Assembly: GCA_029207755.1 (NCBI GenBank)
Contig: JARCOQ010000074.1
Coordinates: forward strand, 1-64,000
DNA from: Chamaea fasciata
Taxonomy: Eukaryota > Chordata > Aves > Passeriformes > Sylviidae
DNA length: 64,000 bases
Direction of reading: 5' to 3'
Below the pieces are notes generated by a model that had not been told where the DNA came from, made no database searches, and saw nothing but the letters and a program-made list of their open reading frames with translations. Below, piece by piece: positions 10,780-21,900 of this stretch (the first letter of the stretch is position 1; each line of letters starts with the position of its first letter). Position numbers and translations under genes: made by a program.

Positions 10780-11800
10780 TGGAGCAGCTCCCTTCCCGCT
10801 GGCCCTGCAGGGCTGAGGCTTTTCCCCGTTGCTGGGCACAGACTGATGGAGCAGCGCTGCTGAACACGGGGACACGCAGAGGGAGCAGGAGCAGCTGCCT
10901 GTGTCCACCTGCAGCTCCAAGGCCCAAACTCTGAGCAGACAGGGCTGGAAGAGACTGGCAGGCTCCCTGTTTGCTGTGCTGCCCCACTTGTGCCCGGCCC
11001 AGCTCTGCGGGAGGCAGAGGGAGAACAAGGGGCAGCTCCGGCCAGCCCCCAGCCCAGGGACCCCTCCGGCCCCGGGCCTCGGGGCACTGTCAGCACCCGC
11101 TGCTCCGGCCACGGCTTCTGCTGGCCCTGACGGCGACAACCAAACTGTGCCTGATCCCCAGGGAGCAGCAGCAGGGCCTGGATCCGATCCCTCAGTCGGG
11201 GGCAGGGCTGGACAAACGACCCCACAGCAGCAGCAGCAGCAGCAGCAGCAGCACATGGAGCTGGCTTTGAGCACAGCCCCCGCCACTGTTCCCTCCCGTG
11301 GGCAGTGGTGTCACAGCAGCCTGAGGCACCCGGGAGCCCTCAGGGCCCGCAGGGACTTGAGATGGCAGCCCTGGGCTCCTGGGGGTTGTGCAAGGAACAG
11401 AGGTGAGGACTCCCTCTCCACGTGGAGCTTCCAGATGGAAAAGGCTGCTGTGAGCAGGCAGCTGCAAGGGCAGAGGAAGGAGGGTCTCGACCCCTGGATC
11501 TGTGCCACTTCCACAGTCCTGGGCAGCAGCCACCGAGCCCCGGGGGAACAGAGGGCACAGCAAGAGGGACAAAAGCAGGCAAGGTCAGAGACTGGAGAGA
11601 GCCGGACCTGGGAGCAGGAGCAGCTGCTTCATTGCACTCTTGGAGAAAGCTCTCGGCTGTTTCTAAGCGCTGAAAGGCGTGAAGGGCAGAGAGGAGGGGA
11701 CACCAAACAATGCTCCTGTTTGCACACCCTCCCCTCTCAGTGTCCCAGAAGGAATTGGATGAACTGTATTCTTCTCTCTGAGTCGTCTCGTTCAGCGTGA
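10780..11800. other. GC-rich stretch with a nine-unit CAG microsatellite
   Basis: The sequence is GC-rich and open on the plus strand from 10901 to 11800 (299 codons), with (CAG)9 at 11225-11251 giving a short glutamine run. The composition resembles neighbouring GC-rich non-coding DNA, no domain is recognised, and other frames are nearly as open. I treat it as non-coding; a lineage-specific gene cannot be excluded. Confidence 0.4.
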
Positions 11801-11924
11801 GCAGCTTAGCACCAGGAGCTGATGGAGCTGAAGCCTTAGGCCACAAGAGCTGACCTAGAGGGAACTTTTTGACCAAAGTAATGCTGCTAACATGGACCTG
11901 ACTGAATCCAGCAGATAAAACCAT

Positions 11925-12030
11925 GGAAATATAGAATCCTTTCTGTTGGGAAAGACCTGGGAGCTCATCAAGTCCCAGTGTTAAGCCAGCAGTGTCAAGC
12001 CCAGCACTAAAGCCTGAAGTGCCAAGGCCT
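11925..12030 (-). mobile_element. CR1 LINE 3'-end fragment
   Basis: The plus strand carries the antisense of a CR1 3' tail: ATAGAATCCTTTCTGTTGGG, then AAAGACCTGGGAGCTCATCA, and GTTAAGCCAGCAGTGTCAAG. This is the usual order of the short CR1 3' fragments scattered through bird genomes. The orientation is therefore minus. The copy is badly diverged. Confidence 0.6.
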
Positions 12031-12549
12031 GGACAAGAGGCCTGACTGAGGCCTGAACAAGCGGCCCTGAGCCAAAGGTGACCTCTCGATGAACCTTCCA
12101 GCCAAAGGTTATCTTTGTATCTGCTCGTTAACAAAATACGCACCGTCATTAGCGTTGTAATAGATGCATCCTCTCCTCAGTGAAACATGTATTGACCTTT
12201 CTGTATTTAGAAGCCAGACAAGGCCATGAAGTCTGACATCTGGCCTTGTTCGGGGCTGTAGGGTCAAAGGCAACTCCCCTGGTTCCTCCTTGGGCCCTGG
12301 CCAGGCTTTGGGAGAAACCCAAGAGGAGGATGCAACCAGATGTTCCTGCACTAGGAGTGCTGCTGGCAGTGTGTTTATTCAGCACTATCAAAGCTGGGCC
12401 CTCTCCCAGCCAGGCTGGAGCCTCAGCTGTGGCTGGAGGCAGCTGCAGGAATTCCCAGTGTCCGGGAGAGGCTCTGCAGTCCTTGGCTGTGACAGCTTCC
12501 CCAGCTGCTGTGTGGGTGTGGGTGATGGGAAAGGCTGAGGGTAACTGGT

Positions 12550-14310
12550 GATGGATCTTTCTCAATCACTGCGGGCAATCCGTGGTAGTGACGGCTGGCT
12601 GCATTGCTGAGCTGCTCCTTCTGTGCTCCTTTGCTGCTTTGAACTGTAGTAAATTTCACTGATTCCTTCAGGTGGTGTCTGTGTCCTTGGTGCTGAGCCT
12701 GCCCACTGCGAAAACAAAATTGGCATAGCTTGGCCGGATCAGCACAAAATGACACTTTTTAAATCTAAAGGTGAGGAATCAGTCCTACCCGAAATTCCCG
12801 GATGGGAAGCCCTTCCCTAGAGTTCTCTGGCTCTGGAGTGGGCTGAGGTGGGAACAGATTTTTGACAGGGGCCACTGTATTAGAGGGTGTAAAGTACCCC
12901 ACACTGGCTCTGAAATGGCTCACTACTCAGCCTGAGTGGGTACCACAGTGGTCTCTTGAAAAGGAGAGACTTAGATGCCCTAAAAACCCTGGTACAGGAA
13001 CAACTGGCTCAAGGACACATAGAGCCATCTATGAGCCCTTGGAACACCCCAGTATTTGTTATAAAAAAGAAATCTGCTAAGTGGAGGTTACTCCATGACC
13101 TGAGAAAAACCAATTCCATGATGGAGAGAATGGGCACATTGCAGCCTGGTGTGCCATCGATGTCCCACAATGCTGCCTGCCTCCTGGGACATCCTGACTG
13201 TGGACTTAAAGGGCTGTTTTTTCACTATTCCATTACCCCCAGATGATACCCCAAAGTTTGCCTTGACCGTGCCTTCTATTAATAACGCTGCACCAGTGCA
13301 ACGTTACCAATGGAAAGAACTTTCCCAAGGCGTGGGAAACAGCCCCACGATGTGTCAGTGGGGTGTTGCTCAGGTACTCTGATCAGTGAGAGAACAGTTG
13401 CCAGGGGCATACTGTTACCATGGCCTGGATGACATTTTGATTGCACCCCAAACCAGAAAAGAACTCTCACTGATTCAGCCAAGCCTGTTGCAAGCGTTCA
13501 AACCACTTGGGCTGCAAGTAGCACCAGAGAAAGTGCAGCAGCAACCACCCTGGAAATATTTGGGACTCAAAATAATGAACCAGACCATACAGCCACAAAC
13601 AATTCCGTTTCCAACCAAAATTCTAACTCTAAACGATGCACAAAAACTCTTGGGTACCATCAACTGGGTCAGACCTTACCTAGGACTGACTGACTCTCAA
13701 CTAGCACCTTTATTTGACCTCCTAAAGGGTGACTCTGAATTAACTTCCCCCAGAAAATTAATCCTAGAGGCAAAAGCTGCTGTTGAAACAGCAGAGCAAG
13801 CTATCACCAACAGACAAGTCCACCGGATATGCCCAGAGGTGTGGATCACTGTGTTTATTCTCATTGTTAGTTTTCATCCTACTGGTGTTATTGGGCAGTG
13901 GAATCCACGCTGGCCTGATCCTTTGCACATTCCAGAATGAATGCTTCCACCTCATCAAGCAAAAAAGACGGCACCCACTGTCTTTGAACTAACTGCACAG
14001 TTAATTATCAAATGTTGTCGCAGGTGTTTACAGTTGAATGCTACGGATGCTTCAAAAGTTGTCTTGTCTCCGTGCCACAAGAGCAATTCTAATGGTGTTT
14101 TGCTAACAGTACAGCCTTGCAAAGTGCTTTGCAAGGACACTGGAATGCTTTGGGCACCTGCCCGACGTGTCTGTCCTACCTTACGTCCTGTCCAAGACCA
14201 CCAGCAGCATTCTCCTGGTGGCCCCTCCACAGACGGTGTGGAGCCGTGTGTGGAACAGTGCTGGAAACAGCTTGTTCACCGACCTCGGGGAGAGCTGGGA
14301 CTCTTAGAGT
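12550..14310 (+). mobile_element. Class II ERV remnant: primer-site-like sequence and broken pol
   Basis: A retrovirus-like remnant on the plus strand. A possible LTR end (GCGAAAACA at about 12709) is followed by a TGGCATAG word at 12721 that resembles a serine-tRNA primer site with mismatches. Gag and protease are absent. Broken reverse transcriptase follows: the start region near 12900-13120, the VDLKGCFF segment near 13200, the palm region near 13260-13430, and the thumb/connection region to about 14310 that leads into RNase H. Frames change near 13150, an in-frame TGA lies near 13380, and the catalytic YMDD-type motif is altered to GLDD. The order resembles betaretrovirus-like (class II) elements. 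It cannot encode an active enzyme. Confidence 0.8.
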
Positions 14311-14734
14311 GACGGTGCATTTAAGGATTCTGTTTGTTTACAAACTGGTTTTCTGTTTACAAAGTGTTTTTTTCTGTTTACAAATTGTTTTTCTGTTAAT
14401 TGTTAATCTTGTTCATTCTGTTAATTGGTTTTTCTCAGGGTTTTAAAAGTTGAACGTTTTCTTGTTTTAGTGTTAAGTTGTAGTTTGGAACCATAAGCAG
14501 TTAACCTGTAACATGCCAGCCCGGAAGATTGTGATCTCGCCTGACAGCTCCTGGGAGTGAGTGCTGCAGCTCCAGTGGTACATGGGGCACATCACTGGCT
14601 GAGCAGAATTAAGTTTGTCAAAACCTCCTTCAAATTAAACCCATGCTGTCTTGTGTTACCCTGTCTGCAAAAGGGCCCTTGCAAATGGGATAACGGAAAA
14701 CAATCTGCATTTTAATAAAAGCAAAGGCAGGAGA

Positions 14735-15052
14735 TGTAGCAGGGTCCAGCTGGTTCACAGCTGGGCATAATGAGTCTGATCATAACAGACCCAACTGGGC
14801 TGACCTGGCTTGTTCTAGAAGTCCCCGGGGGAACAAAGAGCTCAGCCAAGCCCAGCCAAGCCCTGGCTGCAGACACACCCCTGGCCAGAGATGTGGGCAG
14901 TGCAGAGATTCCCAACCAGTTGGCTTTCCAAGCCCGGGAAATTCAAACTCACCATAAAAGGGAGCTTGGAACAATAAATTGTGGCTGTTGGTCAGAACTC
15001 AAGAAGATACTGTGTGGTGTGTCTGTCTCCAACCCACCATCCTCGTGTTACA
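14735..15052 (+). mobile_element. LTR, about 318 bases
   Basis: The element begins TGTAGCA and ends TGTTACA, near-perfect inverted termini. A purine-rich tract (AAAGCAAAGGCAGGAGA) sits directly upstream, as expected for a polypurine tract beside a 3' LTR. Inside are CATAAAAG near 14953 (TATA-like) and AATAAA at 14973-14978. The spacing between them is short, about 20 bases. No clear target-site duplication is seen, which fits a 3' LTR of the ERV upstream better than a solo LTR. A matching 5' LTR was not found in the window. Confidence 0.65.
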
Positions 15053-15479
15053 CTATGTCTAAATCTGTGTTTCTATCTATATCTCTATCTTTATATGTGA
15101 AACAATAATAATAATGTGCAGTAATGCTGACAATACTGATTTGCCACCTGTGGCTGCTCAGGGATGTGACACTAAATACCCTACAGAAAAGCATTGGCCA
15201 CGACTCAAATGTCAGTGCTAAAGTTTGTGAGACTGCTTGCAAGGAATAAAGGAGGAAGGGATGAAATTGGCGATTTTTATGGGGTTTGCTGATACTGTGG
15301 TGTGGAATGCTTTGTCTGTTACTGTGAAAATACAGTGATTTGGACTGCTGGTGTTTTCATGTACCAGACTATTCACAAGCTGCAGGATCATCAAACAGAC
15401 AAAGGGGCAGTTGAAGGAGCAGGTGAAAAAATGAGGAGATGGGAACCTGTCCTGATGGAGAACCCATCCCACAGATGTT

Positions 15480-15960
15480 CTCCATACCCTTAACAATGGA
15501 CCCAGTGGGGAAATGGAAACCCCTGGATGTGCACAGCTGCGCCCAGTTTGCGAATACAACCGTGCACAGTGAGACTTTGACTGCTGGGGAAATTGTTCTG
15601 GGTGTGATGGCCCCTGACAGGGCCACCCCAGAGGCTGCAGGGCTGGACCTTCATGCATTAGAATTAATTAGGACAAATCAGAAGCAAATGAGAGTTATCA
15701 ATACAGGAATAGGAACTCAGATTTCTCCAGGACACTGGAGGTTTGAGAACTGCTCACTGGAGCTTGGCCTTGAAAAGCGTTGATGTCATGGGAGAAGGAA
15801 TTGATGCAGATTGTCAAGGAGAAATCAAAGTCATCCTTTGAAACAATAGTGAACAGAGTGGATTATTTAAGCCTATGGCGTGGCAGCAATTACTGATATT
15901 GCAGTTTGAAAAACAGTTGTGAAGAGAGGAGATCCACAGTGTCACTGCGGTCCCCTGGCT
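15480..15960 (+). pseudogene. Retroviral dUTPase (dut-pro) remnant
   Basis: The plus strand carries dUTPase-like motifs in order. PEAAGLDL near 15630 matches the first dUTPase motif. After a frameshift near 15780, [14 protein letters not shown] near 15800 matches the G-x-IDADY-x-GEI motif, followed by a stop. A KRGDP-like tail near 15930 resembles the link to retroviral protease. Class II ERVs carry dUTPase in the pro frame, so this is probably part of a second ERV copy or a rearranged piece of the one upstream. It is broken and inactive. Confidence 0.65.
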
Positions 15961-16039
15961 CCACAAGGCCCTGCAGGCTCCCAGGGCACCTTTGGTTCTA
16001 TGGGGCCCGCAGGGTTTAGCTGTCGGGCAGGGTCAGCAC

Positions 16040-16560
16040 CAAAGAGACACGCACCAACTTAAGGAAGCCCAACCCCACCGCGGGGGGACCCGCCTCCCGC
16101 CGGGGCTCTGCCGGCACCGCCACCGGGACCCCCCAAAAACACCTCCCGGGGACCCCCCATGTCCCCTTGAGGGGCATCTGCGCCTCAGCTCTGGAGCCCT
16201 GCGAGATCCAAACATCAAGCTGCCCGGCCCCGACAGAAAAAAGCCCCGGGAGCCATAAATATATTTTCTGTGAGCTCCAAACATCCCTCCCCACTTCAAA
16301 AAAACCGCCCAGGATATTTGGGGCGCGCTCCCCCTCCCCGGTCACCCGCAGGATACGGGGGCGATGGTCCCGGGGCGAAGGAGCTGCAGATCCAGAGAGC
16401 AGTGAAGTCACGCAGTGCCTCCTCTGCCGGCTCCAGCTCCTCCATCCCTCCTCTTCCTCCTCCTCTGTCCCTCCTCCTCCTCCTCCTCCTCCTCCGTCCG
16501 TGCGGCCGCGGGCCGGGAGCTCTCGGGTGAGCGGGGCCGGGCCGGGACACGGTGGGAAAG
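16040..16560 (+). promoter_or_regulatory. Candidate GC-rich promoter with TCC repeat and first-exon donor
   Basis: A GC-rich block includes CCATAAATAT (CArG-box or TATA-like, near 16253), then a pure (TCC)n run at about 16470-16497, then GCGGCCGCGGGCCGGGAGCT and a strong donor CTCGG/GTGAGCG near 16525. This layout suits a non-coding first exon on the plus strand. No coding partner was identified, and the MHC/FLOT1-like exons just beyond are on the other strand. The promoter call is an inference. Confidence 0.35.
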
Positions 16561-16999
16561 GGGTGGGTCACCCCCAAACCGAGCTGGGGGCAGCGGAGGT
16601 TTGGGGGAACAATGGGAAAGGGGTGAGAGGGGGGTATAGGGGGAGGTGGGACAGCGGGAAGGGAGTTCCCAGTCGGGGTCCCCCAGTAAACCCCAGGACT
16701 CCCAAGCCCTGTCCCAGCGCCCACAGTTCCCTCCACAGCCCCGGCTGAGTGGGGGGCTCAGCCCAGGACCCGTCATTGTCTGGGGCTCCCTCGAGTGCAG
16801 CAAATGGGAGAGTGCCCCCCAGGGTGGATTTTTGGGGGTCTCCCCACCATCACGGCTTTAAGAACCCCCGACAGTCAGGCGCCGCTTTAACTCCCCTTGA
16901 CAGGGCGACACCACTCCCGTTGATTCCGGTAGTGGAGCCCCCATGGGGGGGTTGGGGGTCCCGGGAGGGTTTGGGGGTCCCGGGGGGGTCTGGGGCTAC

Positions 17000-17464
17000 C
17001 TGGGTGATGCCGATGGTGGTGATGAGGACCCCGTGCCAAGTATAAACCTTCTCAAGGGGGCTTGGGGGCGTGTTGGGAGGTCCCATGGGAATTTTGATGT
17101 CCTGAGAGGGTTTAGGGGGTTCGTACGGGGCGTTTGCAATCTTGGGGAGTTTTTGGAGGGTCCCAGGGATGTTTTTGGGGTTCCAGGGGAGGTTGGGGTG
17201 TCACGGGGAGATTGGAGGTTCCCAGGGAGGAGCTGGGGGGTACCTGGGCAGGGCAGGTGACAGAGCTGGGACCCCGTGCCGGGTCCGAACCTTCTCACTG
17301 GGCAGCGTCAGCGTGTTCAGGGAGATCCTGGGGGACCCCGAGGGTCACCCCAATTCCCAGGGGACCCAAAATACTAAGGGCTCCCCTGAACTCCCTCACC
17401 CCTGGATCTGCTGCAGGCAGGGGCACACCAGCACTCGGCCCCTGCCCCCACAATCATGGGGGGG
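17000..17464 (-). pseudogene. Flotillin-1-like exon remnants (with a duplicated exon)
   Basis: Flotillin-1 is a lipid-raft scaffold protein of the SPFH/prohibitin family. Read on the minus strand, 17464-17400 follows a CTTCCACAG acceptor and encodes SPPMIV then, after one frameshift, GRVLVCPCLQQIQ, matching the early SPFH region. The next exon, 17327-17244, reads ISLNTLTLPSEKVRTRHGVP, and its 3' half has degenerated. A second copy of that exon, 17082-17000, has lost its start but keeps LEKVYTWHGVLITTIGITQ and a GT donor. These are the FLOT1 residues in the right exon order. The first FLOT1 coding exon and all later ones were not found. Duplication, frameshift and lost residues mark it as a pseudogene. 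FLOT1 lies in the MHC region in mammals, which suits the MHC class I exons directly upstream on the same strand. Confidence 0.65.
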
Positions 17465-17679
17465 CTGTGGAAGAAACCAGGGGGGCACAGACAGGTCAGG
17501 GTGGAACCCCAGAGTCCTGGAGGAGGGGACATGGGGACAATCCCAGGAATCCCCGTGAGGGGCTTAGGGGGGACCCAGGAGGATTTGGGGGCGGACTGGT
17601 GGGGTCATGGGGGGATTTCCAGGAGTCTTGGGAGGGGGGGAAGAACAGGGTGAGCCCCCAGGATGGGTTTGGGCAGAAC

Positions 17680-18075
17680 CGGATTGGAGCTTCCAGACGC
17701 TGAATCCGATGAGGAGAATGACCACGATGGCAGCGATGACGGACACAGCGACCACCAGGGTGAGATTCCTGCTGGATTCCGGCTCTGGGCAGCACGGAAT
17801 GGTGAGGAGGGGCAGGGGAACCTCCATCCCACTGCGCCACATTCCCAAACTCCCAGTTACCACATTCCACATTCCCCGCCTCAGCCCAGGAGAAGATGCC
17901 GGGCTCCGGCATTCCGGGATGCTCCACCCGGCACCGGTGCTGCTCCCGCTCCTCCGGCAGCGCCTCGATCCTGGCCCGGGGAGGGAAGGCGCTGTCACTG
18001 TTGGGAATGATCCCGGATTTCATCCCCCTTCATCCAGCTGATCCCTGTGGTGCTGGGGTAACATCTGTACGTGTG
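17680..18075 (-). pseudogene. MHC class I heavy-chain remnant: alpha-3 and transmembrane exons
   Basis: MHC class I presents peptides to T cells; only its membrane-proximal part is present. On the minus strand, 18075-17905 encodes a partial alpha-3 immunoglobulin domain: CHTYRCYPSTTGISWMKGDE, a frameshifting deletion, then SGIIPNSD and the conserved CRVEHPGMPEPGIFSW end with its second cysteine. The donor after TTCTCCTGGG is CT instead of GT. The next exon, 17784-17680, follows a good acceptor and encodes EPESSRNLTL and a hydrophobic transmembrane segment ending KLQSG. Alpha-1 and alpha-2 exons are absent; upstream of 18080 the sequence is unrelated, as if an element interrupted the alpha-3 exon. 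Not functional. Class I rather than class II is favoured by the IIPNSD word and the linker. Confidence 0.75.
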
Positions 18076-18079
18076 GCAG

Positions 18080-18900
18080 GACAACATCGGGAAACAAAGG
18101 TTTACTTAACCGAAACAAAGAGGTGGACAAAGGTGGAAGGGGGAGATAACGCCGGTAAAAGACAAAGCTTGAGGCAGCTGCGTGCTTTTCTTTCTCCGGC
18201 GTTCGGGGAGACGCGTGTCTGCCGCTCCTCGAGGATCTCAGCCGCCGCAGAGCACGCCGAGCAGAGAACGGCTGTTGCTGACTGGAGGAGTTTCACTGTG
18301 GCCAAAGGGATCCAGTCCTGGGAAATCTACTATCACCAGTTCAGCCTGAATCCTGAGTTTTCCCGGCCACCTGCGGGAGCTGGTCCAGGCCCTGCCTCGC
18401 CTTCGGCTCCTTCGGCGCTGCTCCTCTTGCTGCGGCGTGACCCTGCACCCCCTGCGCTGCCGGGACATCCTGCCCCTGCCTGCCGGGACACCCTGCCATC
18501 CCAGCGACCAGCCCGGGACTTTTCCACTGTTCCAGCTTGGTGCTCTGAGGATCCTGCAGGGACAGCGAAACCAAACTGCCCTGGGTTTTGTGAAACAAAG
18601 CCCTCGAGGTTCTTGGTACTGTTGTCGTTTGTCATTAATGCTGCAGTTGTTTGGTGGGGGGGGAGTATTTTGTGTTTGTTTGCTTTGTATTACATACTAG
18701 TAGAGAACTGCTATTCCTATTTCCCAAATCTTTGCCAAAGAGCCCCTGATTGTAATTTTACCTGGCAGATACCTGTCTTCCCAAACCAAGACAAGGAGGA
18801 AGGACAAATCTCACTCCCTCCGCTTCCAAGGAGTGTATATTGTGTGTTGTATACTCCCTTGGGGTGTTTGCCACCTTTCCTGAGGGTGAACTTGTAGGAT
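18080..18900. other. Unidentified repeat-like sequence breaking the MHC exon
   Basis: The GC-rich 18080-18600 and AT-richer 18600-18900 parts resemble dispersed bird repeats in texture, for example a CGAAACAAAG word near 18110 and the ACTAGTAGAGAACTGCTATT stretch near 18697. I cannot name the family. A long plus-strand frame (17896-18897) crosses the MHC remnant, repeat and GC-rich parts and is rejected as accidental. Confidence 0.4.
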
Positions 18901-21900
18901 TTGTTGCAAACTTATTCACAAGAAATGTTGTGTGTACCTATTAGAGTTTTAGAGTGAGTTAGGGATTTGGCAAGGGTGAATTGTTTAAGTTGAAAATAAT
19001 TTTTGGGTGTAACAGATCAACCCCTGCATACTACAGATAAAAATACTTGCAAGAACCTTTCCCTTTTTCATTTATCATTATGCACACTGCTTCACTGGAA
19101 AAGGCCTCACAGGATGTGTTTGGAGAGGAGCCTGCTTTTCCATTAAACAACAAGGAATATTTGACTTTTGAAAGAAAGAGACAAAAACATGCCATTTTTT
19201 TTTAATGGCACGTTCTTAGTTATCAGATTAACAACATTTTTGGAGGGGTATTCAAGCAAGTATTAAGCGTAAAACATACAAATAAACGTACTCTTACTTT
19301 CAGCAATCCTTTAAGAACTAGAGACTTCTCTTAAAGCAGGATCCCTTTCCTTCTGGGTGGATCACCTTTAGGTATTCCTCCAAACAAGCTGCAGCTGTCC
19401 CATGTGACACTGGCAGGGGCAGCTCTGGGCCGTGGTGCTTCCCCAGGAGTTTTTGGCGGCTGACTCTTGCTTAGGTAATTTAGTAATTGTGCTGCCACCT
19501 TCGGGATCCCCAAAAGGTCTGTCTCCCACATGCCTGCATGTTGCAAGACTATATTTCATTTCCATATGTTCCTCTTTTCTGTGCATGATTGGTCTTTGGA
19601 CAGATAAAGGAGGGGTTTTAGCACCTGTTAATGAATTAATTAAATGGTGGATGTACTGATGTAATCTCTACAAAATGATTCTGTTAGATACTTTGGAGAC
19701 TTCTGTTTTGCTTGTGTGATCTTTACTATTTGAGGGAAACTTTGAAACTCCTGATGGGCCTTGAGTGATTTTTACTTCTTGGACAGACCGTGCTTCTCTT
19801 GTCTTTCTACTTGTTGTCCCCTTAATTTTAGCCCCTAGAGGGCTAAACTTTACAGTTTCATTAAATAAATCATAAATGCTTCAGTTTATAAATAATATAG
19901 ATGTTCATTGTATATTTTTATATAATTTAATTTTGTCCCCTACAGGGCTAAAATTTGGAGGGTGAGTGCTGCTCTTCAGGAAAACCTGGTGATGGAACAA
20001 ATGAGGCGCAGCTGGCATCAGTCAAGGTTTCAGTTAGACAGAGTGGAAACTCTGCAGCTGGACCAAGTGCCTTCATCAGAGCAGCCAGTTCCAGAGCTCC
20101 TTCACTGTGGCACCTTCGGGCTTGGTGGTAGGAGAACCTGACACAGTGAGTGTAAAGCAATGACACCTGGGCTTGCAGAGTCTGGCTGAGTAAAATCTGG
20201 TCTAAGTTTTGTTGTTTTACAGAAGAAAAATGTTGTAGCTGATCTGTCAAACACAGTAGACTCAAAGTGAGGGCCTGGCAGTGACTCTGTAAGAAGAAAT
20301 GGTTTATAAAACAGGGTAAAAAAGTGGGAGCTGGCTGCTGAAGATTGATAGCAGAGATTGTTTTTGGCTTGGTTGTCGCACTAGTGATTCCACGTGGTAT
20401 ATCTGGATGCTTTTCAGTTTAGATTGCTGTACAAGTATGAAGTTTGTCTTGCCCTCTCTTGGTTGGGCAGCTTTATGACCATGATACTCAGTAAATGATG
20501 AGCTTTCTTTAGGTTGATTTATACTGTTGGCTGGGGATTATTTGTGGGGTTTTTTTCTGCTTGAGGTCTCAACCATTAACAAACAAACGTGTGCTGGACT
20601 TTAGCTTTGTGCATAAACCTCCAAAGTGGAAAAAGGCATCTGATATTTCCTGTATTTCTGTTATAATGTAGCTATAAGTGGTACAGTTTTGGGGGTGAGT
20701 GACTCACTTCTTGAGGATTTTATTTTTAGAAGTTGGATTTGTCTTGGTTGATATTCCTTTCAGCATCTAGATTTTCTATTTGGCATATATTTTCCACGTT
20801 GACTTTAATGATCATAGTGTCAAAAAGTTAATATGCTGTTGTAGAAGCGAGAAATTTGCCTGAGTACTGGATTCCAGGGAGGAGAAATAGAAGAAAATAA
20901 GTAAATACTGTTGCAGTTTGTCTATTTAAAAGCTCTATTTAATATATTTTTTACCGTGTTGATTGCTGAGTTTAATCAGAGTCCGAATAGATTACGAACC
21001 TTCTCTCCAGTTTTAGGAAGCGGGGAGATGGCAATTTCAAGATTACCTCATCTTGTTGGCATGATTTCTTTCTAGGAAGTCTGAATGGTACATCAGAATC
21101 TACTTTGTTTTTCCAGAAGCATCAGTACTTCATGGTATTGTGGGAAAGTTCAAGTCATTACCGTGCCAACCCGTCACAGTTAATTTTTTGCAAAATGAAT
21201 CCATACCAACACATGGTTTCAATCGATTTCTTATGCAGATTCTGCAGTAGCTGTGCAGATCTGTTGATTAGCTCAGCCTGTTGGAAGAGTGGGGTCTGCC
21301 CCATTTGTTGTCCTTGGGGACAGTCATGGCTGGGTTATTTCTGTGGGCCTCTCAGCTCACAAGGAAATGCCCTTCAGCTCTTACCCTGACTCAGATCAGC
21401 ATGAGGAACATCATGACATAATAGTTATTTTTTTAAAAATGTTTTTCATGTATTTGTTAAGTTGTACTGGTGCTGCATAAATTCATTAGGAGTCTTTGTG
21501 GAGTGCTGAGCACGGTTGTGGTAAATGAGTTTTGCAGGTGTGGATTGGTGGAATTGCAGTTTGCCCTGCAGTGTGTTTTAGTCTCCTTTGTGAGTGTTTC
21601 CCCACCCCTCACCTGGCTGTAACATGTATAAGTGCCCAAGTGAGCAGTTATTTACCTGTGGCAAGTCTGTTGTACCTAAACTCAGGAAATTGTGCACCTC
21701 CTGGCCCTATTTACCTTGATCTTATTCCATAAAATCTTCATGCTGATAATCTGCGCAGCTCAGAGACACTGAAAGATGATCTGCAAAAAGAGGGAATACT
21801 TGCTCTGAACTCTATGGAGGCCCTCAGGAGTCATTCAGATTGATGTCTAGGGATTTCACAAGGATTGGACATGCTTGATCTTGAGCTTGTAATTAATTGT

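Noticed and set aside
10901..11800. 299-codon plus-strand frame with a glutamine run
   Set aside because: The glutamines come from a CAG microsatellite, composition is that of GC-rich non-coding DNA, other frames are also open, and no domain is recognised.
17896..18897. 333-codon plus-strand frame
   Set aside because: It is antisense to the MHC class I alpha-3 remnant and then crosses unrelated repeat-like DNA.
21640..21845. Possible exon reading NLHADNLRSSETLKDDLQKE
   Set aside because: A stop interrupts the longer frame, no splice pair fits well, and the length is not exceptional for the region.
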